From the NCBI RefSeq assembly GCF_014697475.1, contig NZ_JACJRV010000007.1, positions 1 through 64,000 on the forward strand: a stretch of 64,000 bases of DNA, in the 5' to 3' direction. Positions 34,380 to 43,527 of the stretch are shown one piece after another (the stretch's first letter is position 1; every line of letters starts with the position of its first letter). Under the pieces are notes generated by a model that saw only the letters and a list, made by a program, of their open reading frames with translations, did no database searches and was not told where the DNA came from. The DNA comes from Nostoc sp. FACHB-152. Lineage in GTDB: Bacteria > Cyanobacteriota > Cyanobacteriia > Cyanobacteriales > Nostocaceae. A program made the translations under genes and the position numbers.

Positions 34380-34973
34380 TTAAATACAAAAATGAAAGTC
34401 ATCCAGGGTGAATTGCCCATCAAATGCACAGAATGTGACAGAATGAATGTTCTTTGCTGTGACTGACAATAAAGTATTAGGAGGCACTGCTGAGTCAGAG
34501 TTAGCTAGATTCGCGCCAGGGAGTACGGTTTGAACTAAGAGTTGTCGATCGCGATCGTAAGCAGACATTACTAGACGCTGCGAACTAGTAACATAAGCAC
34601 TAACAAAGTTCACAGGTTGTAAAAAACTAGCTTCGATATATCCGCTTCTGGGCGAACCCATCAATACTATCAGCCCTGAATGAGTAGGAAACGCAGGATT
34701 TGAAGGTTGGATGGCGATCGAATTTTGGAAAATTACTCCCCAATGCTCATACTGACGCTCTACGGGTTCAAAACATTTTAATTCTTCTAAGTTTAAACAC
34801 ACACAGGTTGGGACACCTACTCTAGCGGTCTCTAGAGTCTCTGCCAATTGTCCCTTCCAAGCTGAAGCTATATGCACATCGCAGTTTTCTAGTGCATATT
34901 TAGAATCTGCAAATTTTATTAATGTATCCGATTTAAGAGTAGCCTGCTGTACCACAACGCCCCGCCTTACCAT
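34380..34973 (-). CDS. Hypothetical protein, beta-rich
   Basis: 197 residues without a signal peptide or membrane helix. The C-terminal half looks like a jelly-roll or lectin-like beta domain often seen as part of PEP-CTERM or envelope proteins (FVSAYVTSSQRLVMSAYDRDRQLL; NTLLSVTAKNIHSVTFCAFDGQFTLDDFHF). The N-terminal half carries several Cys (CDVHIAS, VPTCVCLNLEELKC). I do not recognise a named family. Start ATG 34973. Confidence 0.6.
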   Translation of the reverse strand: MVRRGVVVQQATLKSDTLIKFADSKYALENCDVHIASAWKGQLAETLETARVGVPTCVCLNLEELKCFEPVERQYEHWGVIFQNSIAIQPSNPAFPTHSGLIVLMGSPRSGYIEASFLQPVNFVSAYVTSSQRLVMSAYDRDRQLLVQTVLPGANLANSDSAVPPNTLLSVTAKNIHSVTFCAFDGQFTLDDFHFCI

Positions 34974-35405
34974 TACCTAGAGAACACTTAGATAAGTAAT
35001 TATATCTAAAGCTATTTTTGTTAAGCGCAGAATAGTTGTTAATCTTAAGTACTTTAACAATTCTGTAAGCTTACAATTATCGGTGAGTTTTCTGATAGAT
35101 TACCACAAAAAACTGCTAGACCATTCTAACTAAAGTGATATAGGCTACTTATGCAAATGCTTTCCTAATCATATTTCCAGGCAAATATACCGCTAATTAG
35201 TGACAAAAAAAACACTGAATCTTTATAGGTAAACTAGTAATTTTACATCTACTTAATCTCACGGAGGCTAGAGGTTTGAGCGCAGAGAGTTAGCTAATAA
35301 TAGAAATATGAAATGTCAAAGCTTGAGAGTCTAGTGTTTTGAGTTGAGCAAATAATTCGCAGCACTCAGTAATTAAATTTATTAAGTAAATGGCAAATAC
35401 AATAT
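34974..35405. other. AT-rich gap between divergent genes
   Basis: 432 bp without a supported ORF, strong hairpin or repeat. It should contain the promoters of the hypothetical gene at 34973 and the hydrolase at 35406. Confidence 0.45.
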
Positions 35406-36302
35406 ATGTTTCAACCACAGGGATTTGAGCAACGCTCTATCATGTCATCGCTAGGGAGAATGGTGTACTATACCCAAACTGGCGCACTTTGGGAGAACAA
35501 TAAGATCGCCACACCAGAAGCAGAAACTCTAGTATTTCTGCATGGCTTTGGCGGTGGATCTTCTGCCTATGAGTGGTCGAAAGTTTACCCGGCTTTTGCT
35601 AGTGAGTATAGAATTTTGGCCCCAGACTTAATTGGTTGGGGTAGATCAGAGCATCCAGTCCGGAATTATCAGATAGAAGACTATTTAACAACGATTCGGG
35701 AATTTTTTCAGCAAACTTGCACAGGCCCAGTGACGGCGATCGCCTCTTCGTTGACCGCCGCGTTTACAATTAGAGTAGCGATCGCTCATCCTGAATTATT
35801 TAAGTCTTTAATTCTAACTACACCTGCTGGACTTGCTGATTTTGGCGAAGACTACTCCCGCAGCTTTTTTGCCCAGGTAGTCAGCATACCTGTACTTGAC
35901 CGATTACTTTACAGTACAGGCGTGGCAACCGAAGCTGGAATACGCAGTTTTTTAGAACAACGACAATTTGCCCAAGCTAATCGAGTTTATCAAGAAATTG
36001 TCGAGGCTTATCTTCAATCTGCCCAGCAGCCCAATGCTGAGTATGCGGCACTGTCTTTTGTTCGGGGTGACTTATGTTTCGACTTAGGCCTTCATATTCA
36101 ACAATTGACAACGCCTACAGCGATTATCTGGGGGCAAAAATCCCAATTTACTGGGCCGGAAATTGGTCACCGTTTAGCTGATAAAAATCCTCAAGCTATT
36201 CGAGTGTTTCAACAGTTAGATGATGTCGGTTTAACACCGCAGTTGGAACTACCAGCAGTCACTATTGGATTAATTAGACAGTTTTTACCTTTATTAAATT
36301 AG
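35406..36302 (+). CDS. Alpha/beta-fold hydrolase
   Basis: 298 residues. Oxyanion-hole region LVFLHGFGGGSSAYEW and DLIGWGRSEHP are typical. The nucleophile elbow reads AIASSLTAAF, so the usual GxSxG is replaced by ASSLTA. The acid is likely in the IIWGQKSQF strand region; the C-terminal histidine normally found near AGHxP is not obvious (FQQLDDVGLTPQLELP). Catalysis may therefore differ or be lost. The substrate is unknown. A TCAATGG heptamer repeat starts right after the stop. Confidence 0.8.
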   Translation: MFQPQGFEQRSIMSSLGRMVYYTQTGALWENNKIATPEAETLVFLHGFGGGSSAYEWSKVYPAFASEYRILAPDLIGWGRSEHPVRNYQIEDYLTTIREFFQQTCTGPVTAIASSLTAAFTIRVAIAHPELFKSLILTTPAGLADFGEDYSRSFFAQVVSIPVLDRLLYSTGVATEAGIRSFLEQRQFAQANRVYQEIVEAYLQSAQQPNAEYAALSFVRGDLCFDLGLHIQQLTTPTAIIWGQKSQFTGPEIGHRLADKNPQAIRVFQQLDDVGLTPQLELPAVTIGLIRQFLPLLN

Positions 36303-36333
36303 TCAATGGTCAATGGTCAATGGACTATTGACC
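36303..36333. repeat. TCAATGG STRR with hairpin between convergent genes
   Basis: Three tandem TCAATGG copies (36303-36323). The last part also forms a perfect 7-bp hairpin GGTCAAT (36315-36321) / ATTGACC (36327-36333), followed by AAAAAA. It may act as a terminator for the hydrolase or for the convergent DUF4330 gene. Confidence 0.6.
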
Positions 36334-36430
36334 AAAAAAGGATGAAGTATAAAGAATGAAGACTTGCAGTAAGTACCGCCGATGATCATCCAATAATAGA
36401 TAATTTCATACTTCATACTTCAGTTGACTA

Positions 36431-36964
36431 TTACTTATCTTGTATTCTCACATCAATGACAGTGGCATTGAAATTGTAGTTATAGCCTTCTAACTCAAAA
36501 GGCATACCAATTTTGACCTTGCTGTTACCTAAAACTGGGCCATCAGGAGTGGCTTGAGCTTTACCTTCTAAAGTCAACAGCATATCTGTACTGAAGTTGT
36601 TGCTTCTAGGATCTGGTAATTCCTTAACAGAACCATCTGGTTGGGTAGCTGTGACTGTTCTCGGTAAAAGTTGAATAGATTTAATCCCAATCTGTCCATA
36701 AGGTTGATTGCGGATAATTACATTCGTTTTACCGCCTTTTTTAAATCCGTTGTCAAATAGCCTTTCGGGGTCGCGGACATTCAAACCACGAACTGCTAAA
36801 TCTACCTCAATAGGTACTGTTTTTGTCCCAACTTGGGCAACAGAACCAGAGGTTCCAGGAAAAAAGAAGATACCAACTATGACTAGTAAAATTACGAGTG
36901 CAGCACCTAAGTCAAGAATATTAAGTTTGCCAAACAAGCGACCTTTGGAATCAAAAATAGCCAT
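36431..36964 (-). CDS. DUF4330 membrane-anchored protein
   Basis: 177 residues from ATG 36964, chosen over TTG 36985 because TAGGA lies about 10 bp before it. It begins MAIFDSKGRLFGKLNILDLGA, followed by one membrane helix (~20-38, AALVILLVIVGIFFF). The rest is a beta-rich periplasmic domain (VDLAVRGLNVRDPERLF; KKGGKTNVIIRNQPYGQIGIKSIQLLPR). This is the standard DUF4330 layout, conserved in cyanobacteria and of unknown function. Confidence 0.85.
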   Translation of the reverse strand: MAIFDSKGRLFGKLNILDLGAALVILLVIVGIFFFPGTSGSVAQVGTKTVPIEVDLAVRGLNVRDPERLFDNGFKKGGKTNVIIRNQPYGQIGIKSIQLLPRTVTATQPDGSVKELPDPRSNNFSTDMLLTLEGKAQATPDGPVLGNSKVKIGMPFELEGYNYNFNATVIDVRIQDK

Positions 36965-37362
36965 AAAAAATTTTCCTAAATTCAAACGAAGTAATTGATT
37001 GTTGTACCCAGGTTTATGAGAGACACGGCAATTTTTCCTACTGAGTTGAGACTTAAAAGTGGCAGGGTGTAGCAGTCTTGCGACAGTGTATCATACCAAT
37101 TTTGAATTTTAGATTTTAGGGTAAAGGGGTTTAAGGGTGAAAGGGTAGAGGGGAAAACTAAGATTTATTACGTAGCTGCACGCCGTTATATCCAATTTCA
37201 ACAACTAACCTTGATTCATAAGTACTTGATCTGGGTTAACACAGGCGATCGCAAATCGCATCGGTAGCTTAGGGTTGAAAATGCAACTTAAGCAAATCTA
37301 GATTCGTCTGGTTTTTTGTCAGATATATTCTGTTGTTGCGAAATTATCATCAGAAGGGAATT
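36965..37362. other. Intergenic region with purine-rich tract
   Basis: About 400 bp. A G/A-rich stretch (AGGGTAAAGGGGTTTAAGGG, near 37117-37140) resembles other degenerate STRR-type sequence in this window. No ORF or strong hairpin is seen. Confidence 0.4.
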
Positions 37363-38217
37363 ATGATGGCTTGGAAAGGTTTTTTGGCAAATTATCGTCA
37401 ATGGCGGCGTAGTTGGTTATATCCATTTATTTCTGTGGTAGTCGCCATGAGTTTGTGCTTGACTACACCTGCACCAGGACGCGCTATAGATCTCTTACCT
37501 TTGTTGTTCCAAGGAGCGCAAATACTTCAGCTTTCTAATATATCCAGTCGCCAGGAAGTGGAACTGGGCAAGCAGATGAATGATCAACTGCGGAGTAGTG
37601 AAATTAGACTTTACCGCAATGCAGAGGTTAATCGTTATGTACAACAAATTGGTCAACGTTTAGCTGCAAAAAGCGATCGCCCCGATCTACCCTATACCTT
37701 CCAGGTAGTAGAAGACAACTCAGTTAACGCTTTTGCCACTTTGGGAGGTTTTGTTTATGTCAACACTGGTTTATTAAAAACTGCTGATAATGAAGCGGAA
37801 CTAGCTAGTGTTATCGCTCATGAAATTGGTCACATTGGTGGTAAACACCTAGTTAAACAGATGCGACAAAGGGCGCTGGCTAGTGGTGTAGCCACAGCCG
37901 CAGGTTTAGACCGCAATCAGGCTGTAGCAATTGGTGTAGACTTAGCACTCAACCGTCCTCGCAGCCGCCAAGATGAGTTTGATGCTGATAAAAGAGGTTT
38001 AAGAACTTTAACCCGCGCTGGCTATGCTCAGTCTGCTATGGTTTCTTTTATGCAAAAGCTGCTCAAGGGCGGTTCTAGCTTGACTTTCTTGAGTACCCAC
38101 CCAGCAACTAGCGATCGCATTACTAATCTCAGACGCGCGATTAAAGCCCAACCTAGCAAAGCGGGTTATGGATTGGATGAGTCTGCTTATCGAGCCAATA
38201 TTCGACCGTTACTTTAA
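37363..38217 (+). CDS. M48-family zinc metallopeptidase
   Basis: 284 residues from ATG 37363 (AGAAGGGA 5-8 bp upstream; ATG 37366 is equally possible, TTG 37333 less so). The N-terminal signal or anchor spans about 18-40 (LYPFISVVVAMSLCLTTPAPG). The catalytic HEIGH (around residue 152) and the third ligand in DEFDADKRG are present, as is GGFVYVNTGLL. The length and layout fit small periplasmic Oma1/BepA-like peptidases that degrade misfolded envelope proteins. No TPR domain is present. Confidence 0.9.
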   Translation: MMAWKGFLANYRQWRRSWLYPFISVVVAMSLCLTTPAPGRAIDLLPLLFQGAQILQLSNISSRQEVELGKQMNDQLRSSEIRLYRNAEVNRYVQQIGQRLAAKSDRPDLPYTFQVVEDNSVNAFATLGGFVYVNTGLLKTADNEAELASVIAHEIGHIGGKHLVKQMRQRALASGVATAAGLDRNQAVAIGVDLALNRPRSRQDEFDADKRGLRTLTRAGYAQSAMVSFMQKLLKGGSSLTFLSTHPATSDRITNLRRAIKAQPSKAGYGLDESAYRANIRPLL

Positions 38218-38251
38218 TTGTGAATATCGCCAAACAAAGTGGAACCAACAA

Positions 38252-39010
38252 TTATGCTCGCTGCTTATTGCGGCGAGCGGTAATTTGAGAAGGCTCAACA
38301 TTAATTACCCCTTCGGCTAAGGGTAAGGTACGTAAGCAATTTTGAAAAACATTAACTTGATAAATGAGCTTATTTGTAATATCTAATCCCGTTAACCAAC
38401 CACTACGAGGATGATAAGCACCAGTATCTATATCTAGCCATCCTCTTCCTTGGGCAAGTTTACCAGGTGTAACTCCTGGTAAAGTAAAGGTAATTGTATG
38501 ACCAATAATAATTAACTTATCGGGAAAATAAGGCTCCTTCATACTGTGAAATTCGTCTCTAATCCAGCAGAACTGCTCGCTAGTTTGTTCTGCTAGAGTC
38601 AAAGAAGGGTCTAAACCTGCATGAGTTAACCAATAATCACCTAAATCTAAATAAGTGGGCAGAGCCTTAAACCAATCCAAATGGTCTTGGGGAATATTAG
38701 ATGATTGGTAGCTGGTTAGGGTTGCTTGTCCACCACTGTACAGCCACGCTTGCAAGATTGGTGTAGGAACACTTTTCTGGGTGTAGATGTTTAATAACAT
38801 CTGCTCGTGATTTCCTAGCAGACAGGGATAATTATTCTGTCGGACAAAATTTACTACATGGTAACTGTGAGGCCCACGATCAATTAAGTCGCCCAGAAAA
38901 TAAACTTGATCCTCTGATGTCGGCGCGATCGCCTCTAAAAGCGTCATCAAGCCTTCATAATATCCATGCACGTCTCCAATAACTATTCGGCGTGGACTAG
39001 TGTCGCTCAT
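38252..39010 (-). CDS. Calcineurin-like serine/threonine protein phosphatase (PPP family)
   Basis: 252 residues. The metal-binding motifs are all visible: GDVHGYY, GDLIDRGPHS and GNHEQM, then LTHAGLDPS and IIGHT. This matches bacterial PrpA/ApaH-like phosphatases, which remove phosphate from Ser/Thr/Tyr or cleave diadenosine polyphosphates. The substrate cannot be read from sequence. Start ATG 39010. Confidence 0.9.
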   Translation of the reverse strand: MSDTSPRRIVIGDVHGYYEGLMTLLEAIAPTSEDQVYFLGDLIDRGPHSYHVVNFVRQNNYPCLLGNHEQMLLNIYTQKSVPTPILQAWLYSGGQATLTSYQSSNIPQDHLDWFKALPTYLDLGDYWLTHAGLDPSLTLAEQTSEQFCWIRDEFHSMKEPYFPDKLIIIGHTITFTLPGVTPGKLAQGRGWLDIDTGAYHPRSGWLTGLDITNKLIYQVNVFQNCLRTLPLAEGVINVEPSQITARRNKQRA

Positions 39011-39345
39011 CGGCTCTTAGCTAAATAATTTTGTTTAAGATTTTTGCTACAGTCTCAGATGTTGAGATTCCGCAAATAATAGGTAAAAACTACTTGACAA
39101 ATTTAACTTTATTTTACTCATTTTCAGTAAAATACGCTCGCTCAGAAAAAGTTAGAGGGCAGTAAGTTATTAAACACTTAATTTGCAGTTTAGACCGCTC
39201 TTGTGCAGGGGAGAGGGTTTGAGTCTTTTATTCACAATTTCAATAGTGCAACTTGTAGGTGCAATAGCTTAGGAAAGAATTTAGCTGCGGCAAATTTGTT
39301 TCAAGTTAGCCTAGAATCTAGGGTGTTGTCCTATGTATTTACACA
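39011..39345. other. Gap between divergent genes
   Basis: 335 bp with no supported ORF. It should hold the promoters of the phosphatase and the DUF2470 gene. A fragment near 39225 (GGTTTGAGTC) looks a little like a tRNA T-arm, but no cloverleaf can be built. Confidence 0.4.
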
Positions 39346-39630
39346 ATGTCCGATCAGTTCTCTGCTGAAATTAGCGATCGCATCTGTAATCACATGAACG
39401 AAGATCATGCTGATGCGATATTGGTTTATGCACAGGTTTTTGCTGAGTTACAACAGGCAACGTCTGCTCAAATGCTGTCGATAGATGCTGAAGGTATGAA
39501 TTTAACAGCCCAAGTCAATGGGGAACCTCAGCCAGTACGTATCACATTTGACCATGTTTTAGCTGATGCAGAAGATGCTCACCATACTTTGATTGCGATG
39601 GTAAAGCAGGCGCGGGTACAAGCTAAGTAG
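39346..39630 (+). CDS. DUF2470-domain protein
   Basis: 94 residues: ISDRICNHMNEDHADAILVYAQVFAELQQA, MLSIDAEGMNLTA, and ITFDHVLADAEDAHHTLIAMV. The NHMNxDHxDA motif is the DUF2470 core, a heme-oxygenase-like split-barrel half found in HugZ-like heme-degrading or heme-binding proteins and as a stand-alone domain in cyanobacteria and plastids. A heme-related role is inferred from the family only. It is a single-gene unit. Confidence 0.85.
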   Translation: MSDQFSAEISDRICNHMNEDHADAILVYAQVFAELQQATSAQMLSIDAEGMNLTAQVNGEPQPVRITFDHVLADAEDAHHTLIAMVKQARVQAK

Positions 39631-39866
39631 GACTTCTGTTTCCTACCTACACAGTATATTCACTACTCAACACATACTCTTATACAAGTAAGTCGGTGAG
39701 AAAAAACCTAACTATGTTACGAAAGAGTAACTAAGCTAAAAGCCTCTTCCCTCCTGACTTCTGCCTCCTGCCTTATCCTGACGATAAATATTCACGACGA
39801 CCTACTTAGATAGTCAATTACTTACTACTAATGGTAGAAAACAATTAGCGATTTGCTATTAGCTAT

Positions 39867-41048
39867 ATGACAAATTTTCTCCAGCCGCCAAGATTACGCA
39901 TTGGTGAAGACACCGAAGAAGAAAGACGCGCTACTTGGCTAGAACTGTTTTATGATTTGGTGTTTGTGGTCGCAGTCTCACAGGTAGCACACAATCTGAA
40001 AGAAGATATTTCATTATCAGGATTCCTCGGATTTGTCGTTTTATTTATCCCTCTTTGGTGGTCATGGATTGGCACCACTTTTTACGCCAACCGCTTTGAC
40101 AGCGATGACATAATACATCGGCTGTTGATTGGCGTACAAATGTTAACGGCGGCGGCTATGGCTGTGAATATCCACCACGGCTTAGACGAAAGTTCTCCTG
40201 GCTTTGCTTTAGCTTATGCACTTGGTCGGGCTGTGCTGGTAGTAGAATACATCCGTGCGGGTATACATATTCCTTCGGCGCGTCCTTTGACAACTCGCTA
40301 CGCCATTGGTTTTGCGATCGCATCTTCTCTCTGGTTAATCTCAGCATTTGTCCCCATCCCCTGGCGATTTGCACTTTGGGGATTGGGAATCATCATAGAT
40401 TTTGCCACACCATTAACCGGACGCAAGTTTCAGATGGGGTTACTTCCTCACGCTTCTCATTTACCTGAACGTTTTGGACTGTTCACAATTATTGTGTTAG
40501 GAGAAGCGATTATTGCGGTTGTCGAAGGTGTTTCTCAGCAAAAATGGGATACGATCACCGTAATTTCTGCCATTTTTGGTTTAGCTATTGCATTTTCTTG
40601 GTGGTGGGTTTATTTCGATAACTTAGGTGGTACACCAATCGAAACAGCACGGAAACAGGGAAAAGTTGGTAGTGTTAATATCTGGCTTTACACCCATTTT
40701 CCATTAGTCATCGGGATTGCTGCGACTGGAGTTGGTGTTGAACAAATTTTGTTAAGTCAACCAACGGTAGCTTTACCAGATAACCAACGATGGCTGATTT
40801 GCGGCGCAGTAGCATTATGCTCCTTCGCCGTTGGTATTCTGCACAGATATGGAGTCATCCGCTATTGTAAAATCCGTTCTCTATATCGCTTTAGTGGCGC
40901 AGTTGTGCTGATTGCAATCGCTATTCTTGGCAAAGGTTTGCTACCTATTGCTGTTATCACCCTTGTCGCCCTAGTTTCTGCTGCTCAAGTCATTCAAGAT
41001 TTGTATCAAAGTCGCCCAACTACTCGCCGAGCCGACCCTGAAATTTAA
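39867..41048 (+). CDS. Low temperature requirement protein A (LtrA) family membrane protein
   Basis: 393 residues with about 11 membrane helices. The family signature is clear: RRATWLELFYDLVFVVAVSQVAHNL near the N-terminus, then FGLFTIIVLGEAIIAVVEGV in the middle and FSWWWVYFDNLGG. LtrA was named from cold growth of Listeria, but its transport substrate is unknown. Length is normal. GGCTTTA-type promoters are not visible. Confidence 0.88.
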   Translation: MTNFLQPPRLRIGEDTEEERRATWLELFYDLVFVVAVSQVAHNLKEDISLSGFLGFVVLFIPLWWSWIGTTFYANRFDSDDIIHRLLIGVQMLTAAAMAVNIHHGLDESSPGFALAYALGRAVLVVEYIRAGIHIPSARPLTTRYAIGFAIASSLWLISAFVPIPWRFALWGLGIIIDFATPLTGRKFQMGLLPHASHLPERFGLFTIIVLGEAIIAVVEGVSQQKWDTITVISAIFGLAIAFSWWWVYFDNLGGTPIETARKQGKVGSVNIWLYTHFPLVIGIAATGVGVEQILLSQPTVALPDNQRWLICGAVALCSFAVGILHRYGVIRYCKIRSLYRFSGAVVLIAIAILGKGLLPIAVITLVALVSAAQVIQDLYQSRPTTRRADPEI

Positions 41049-41104
41049 TTTCCCCCCTGCTCCCCTGCGGCCTAAACATACTGTCTTGATTACTTAACAG
41101 TTTA

Positions 41105-41584
41105 CTAATCTGCGATCGCCCACCGCACATAAGGCCGAGAAGCAACTACACTTTTATAAGTAATTAGCTGTCCAGGTGCGTTAATTTTACGTAAATCTAC
41201 ACGGAAATATGCTTTTTTATTCTTAAATTGCACGTTGTAGAAAGGATATTCTTGCCCTTGAGTTTGCCCAACACAAGAAGCATAATTACTGCGTAAAGGT
41301 GACACAAACTCGACAAACAATTTATTGTTAGATTTCACCAAATCGGTTGAATCTGCAAAGGCTGTAGTATCTGCCACTACAGTATGTTCTGCACCGCCTT
41401 CGTAAGGTAACGCCAACCACCACAGCCCAACTGTTTGGGGGCAATTTCCACTGGTGCGTTGTACCTTCAGCTGCACATTAGGTGCAGCCAAAGGGCCTGG
41501 TGCGGATTGTGCTTTTGCTGTAGAGGCGATCGCACCTGCTAAAAATAGGGGACATAAAATCCCACCAACATGAATTAATTTCAT
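41105..41584 (-). CDS. Hypothetical secreted protein
   Basis: 159 residues. Residues 1-25 are a signal peptide (ending STAKAQS), so the protein is periplasmic or exported. The mature part contains VQLKVQRTSGNCPQTVGLWW, a short aromatic-rich stretch and two cysteines (SGNCPQ; YASCVGQ) that could form a disulfide. I do not recognise a named family. It is a single-gene unit. Confidence 0.6.
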   Translation of the reverse strand: MKLIHVGGILCPLFLAGAIASTAKAQSAPGPLAAPNVQLKVQRTSGNCPQTVGLWWLALPYEGGAEHTVVADTTAFADSTDLVKSNNKLFVEFVSPLRSNYASCVGQTQGQEYPFYNVQFKNKKAYFRVDLRKINAPGQLITYKSVVASRPYVRWAIAD

Positions 41585-41742
41585 ACTTCATATTTCAGAC
41601 TTCATACTTTATTTGACTATAAAACTGTATCAAAAGTGTCTAATTAATTTTATTTAAAACTAACGTGTTTTCAGTTACAGTTAAGCTTCAGAAAACAGCG
41701 CAAGAATATTGTTAACTACCAATACATATTTCCTGCTGTTTC

Positions 41743-43446
41743 ATGAAACCTCGAATTATTGTTTGCGGCTTAGGACGTACTGGATATAAAATCTTTCGTC
41801 TGCTGAGACAGCAGGGAGCATTGGTTGTGGGTGTTCATCACAAACCCATCCCTGGCGAATGTTCATCAGACATAATCATTGGTAATTTACACGCGGCGGC
41901 TACCTTAACAGCCGCAGGAATTCACCAAGCACAGACTTTAGTAATTACTGGTTCAGATGATGCTTTAAATTTAACAATTATGATGCAAGCACGGGTGTTA
42001 AATCCCAGAATTCGCATCATCAATCGCTTGTATAATACAAATTTGGGCGAACGTTTAGATCAAGCGTTACCAGACCACTTAAGTATGAGTGTTGTCGGTT
42101 TAGCTGCACCTTTATTTACTTTTGCCGCCCTCGGAAATCAAGCTATCGGACAAATCAAAATATTTGACCAAACTTGGCCTGTCCAAGAAGAATATATTGA
42201 TGAAAACCATCCTTGGCTAGGATGCAATTTGAGTGAGTTGTGGGAAGAATCCGCACGGATGCCGATTTATTATCTGCCTGTAAAAGGAGAAATGAATTTA
42301 ATCTATGGGGTGCTTTCTGGGGAAGAATTAGAAGTAGGCGATCGCTTAATTATTGCTATTCAACCGCGCATCCGTTCGATTCGCAGATCGTTAATTAAAA
42401 AATTTCTGAAAGTTTTTACTAGTTTGCGCCAGTTTCAGCAACATGGAAAATCGGTAGTAGCAGGTGCAGTTGTGCTGTTAGCAATTATAGCGATCGCCAC
42501 CATCACCTATATGTCTACCGAACTGAGTTTATCTGTAGTCGATGCTGTATATTTTTCTGTGGGCATGATTACTGGCGCAGGCGGTAACGATAAAGTTGTC
42601 GAAAATGCCCCTAACAGTGTGAAATTATTCACTATCATTATTATGCTAATTGGGGCAGTAGCGATCGGTCTTTGGTACGCTATGCTGACCGATTTTGTCT
42701 TAGGTAGCCGCTTCAAGCAATTCTGGGATGTAGCGCGAATTCCCCAGCGTCATCATTATATTGTTTGTGGTTTAAGTGGTATTGGCAGCAAAATTGTCCA
42801 GCAACTCCATACCAGTGGCAATGAAGTAGTTGTCATAGAAACTGACTCGAATAATAAATACGTCAACTCTGTACGCGGCTTGGGTATTCCTGTCATTCAA
42901 GGTGATGCTAGTTTCCGTACTATCCTGCAAACTAGTAATGTTACTTCTGCGGCTGCTGTTTTGGCTGTAACTAGCAACGATGCTACTAATTTAGAAATTG
43001 CCCTCAAAGCTAAAGGTTTAGCACCGAAAATCCCCGTCATTGTCCATTATGCTGACCCTGATTTTGCCGGAATGGCACAACAAGTATTTGATTTTGAAGC
43101 CGTTCTCAGTCCCGCAGAACTAGCCGCCCCAGCCTTTGCTGCTGCTGCTTTGGGTGGACGTATTTTAGGAAATGGCATTACAGCCGATAAACTTTGGGTA
43201 GCCTTTGCCACGTTAATTACGCCCTCACATCCTTTTTGCAACCAGCTAGTCCAAGAGATAGCGGTACTAGCTGACTTTGTGCCTTTGTATGTAGAAACCA
43301 ACGGACAGAAAGTTCGCGGCTGGGATTTACTGAAAACTAATCTGGGCGAAGGAGATGTTTTATATTTAACAATGCCAGCAAATCGTTTATATCAATTGTG
43401 GCGTGAAGAGAGAGTTTCCCCAATGTCAGGGTTAGGCGATCGCTGA
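41743..43446 (+). CDS. RCK-TM-RCK potassium-channel-like protein (TrkA-N domains)
   Basis: 567 residues. First TrkA-N Rossmann domain 1-~125 (IIVCGLGRTGYKIFRLL; GNLHAAATL), a TrkA-C-like part to ~215, two membrane helices (~243-262 and ~295-318) around a P-loop, then a second TrkA-N domain (IVCGLSGIGSKIVQQL; GDAS) and a second TrkA-C part. The pore segment reads YFSVGMITGAGGND, lacking the TVGYG potassium filter, so ion selectivity is uncertain. NAD or nucleotide binding to the RCK domains should control it. Confidence 0.85.
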   Translation: MKPRIIVCGLGRTGYKIFRLLRQQGALVVGVHHKPIPGECSSDIIIGNLHAAATLTAAGIHQAQTLVITGSDDALNLTIMMQARVLNPRIRIINRLYNTNLGERLDQALPDHLSMSVVGLAAPLFTFAALGNQAIGQIKIFDQTWPVQEEYIDENHPWLGCNLSELWEESARMPIYYLPVKGEMNLIYGVLSGEELEVGDRLIIAIQPRIRSIRRSLIKKFLKVFTSLRQFQQHGKSVVAGAVVLLAIIAIATITYMSTELSLSVVDAVYFSVGMITGAGGNDKVVENAPNSVKLFTIIIMLIGAVAIGLWYAMLTDFVLGSRFKQFWDVARIPQRHHYIVCGLSGIGSKIVQQLHTSGNEVVVIETDSNNKYVNSVRGLGIPVIQGDASFRTILQTSNVTSAAAVLAVTSNDATNLEIALKAKGLAPKIPVIVHYADPDFAGMAQQVFDFEAVLSPAELAAPAFAAAALGGRILGNGITADKLWVAFATLITPSHPFCNQLVQEIAVLADFVPLYVETNGQKVRGWDLLKTNLGEGDVLYLTMPANRLYQLWREERVSPMSGLGDR

Positions 43447-43527
43447 TAATAATGAGTTAAGTCATATTTAAGTTACTGGGTTAAATTAGTGAAACAATTC
43501 AGTATTTGACCTGTGATTTTAATAAAT

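Noticed and set aside
37333-37362. TTG 37333 as start of the M48 peptidase
   Set aside because: AGAAGGGA directly before ATG 37363 and the signal-peptide position favour the later start.
39185-39260. tRNA-like T-arm (GGTTTGAGTC)
   Set aside because: No acceptor, D or anticodon stems can be built around it.
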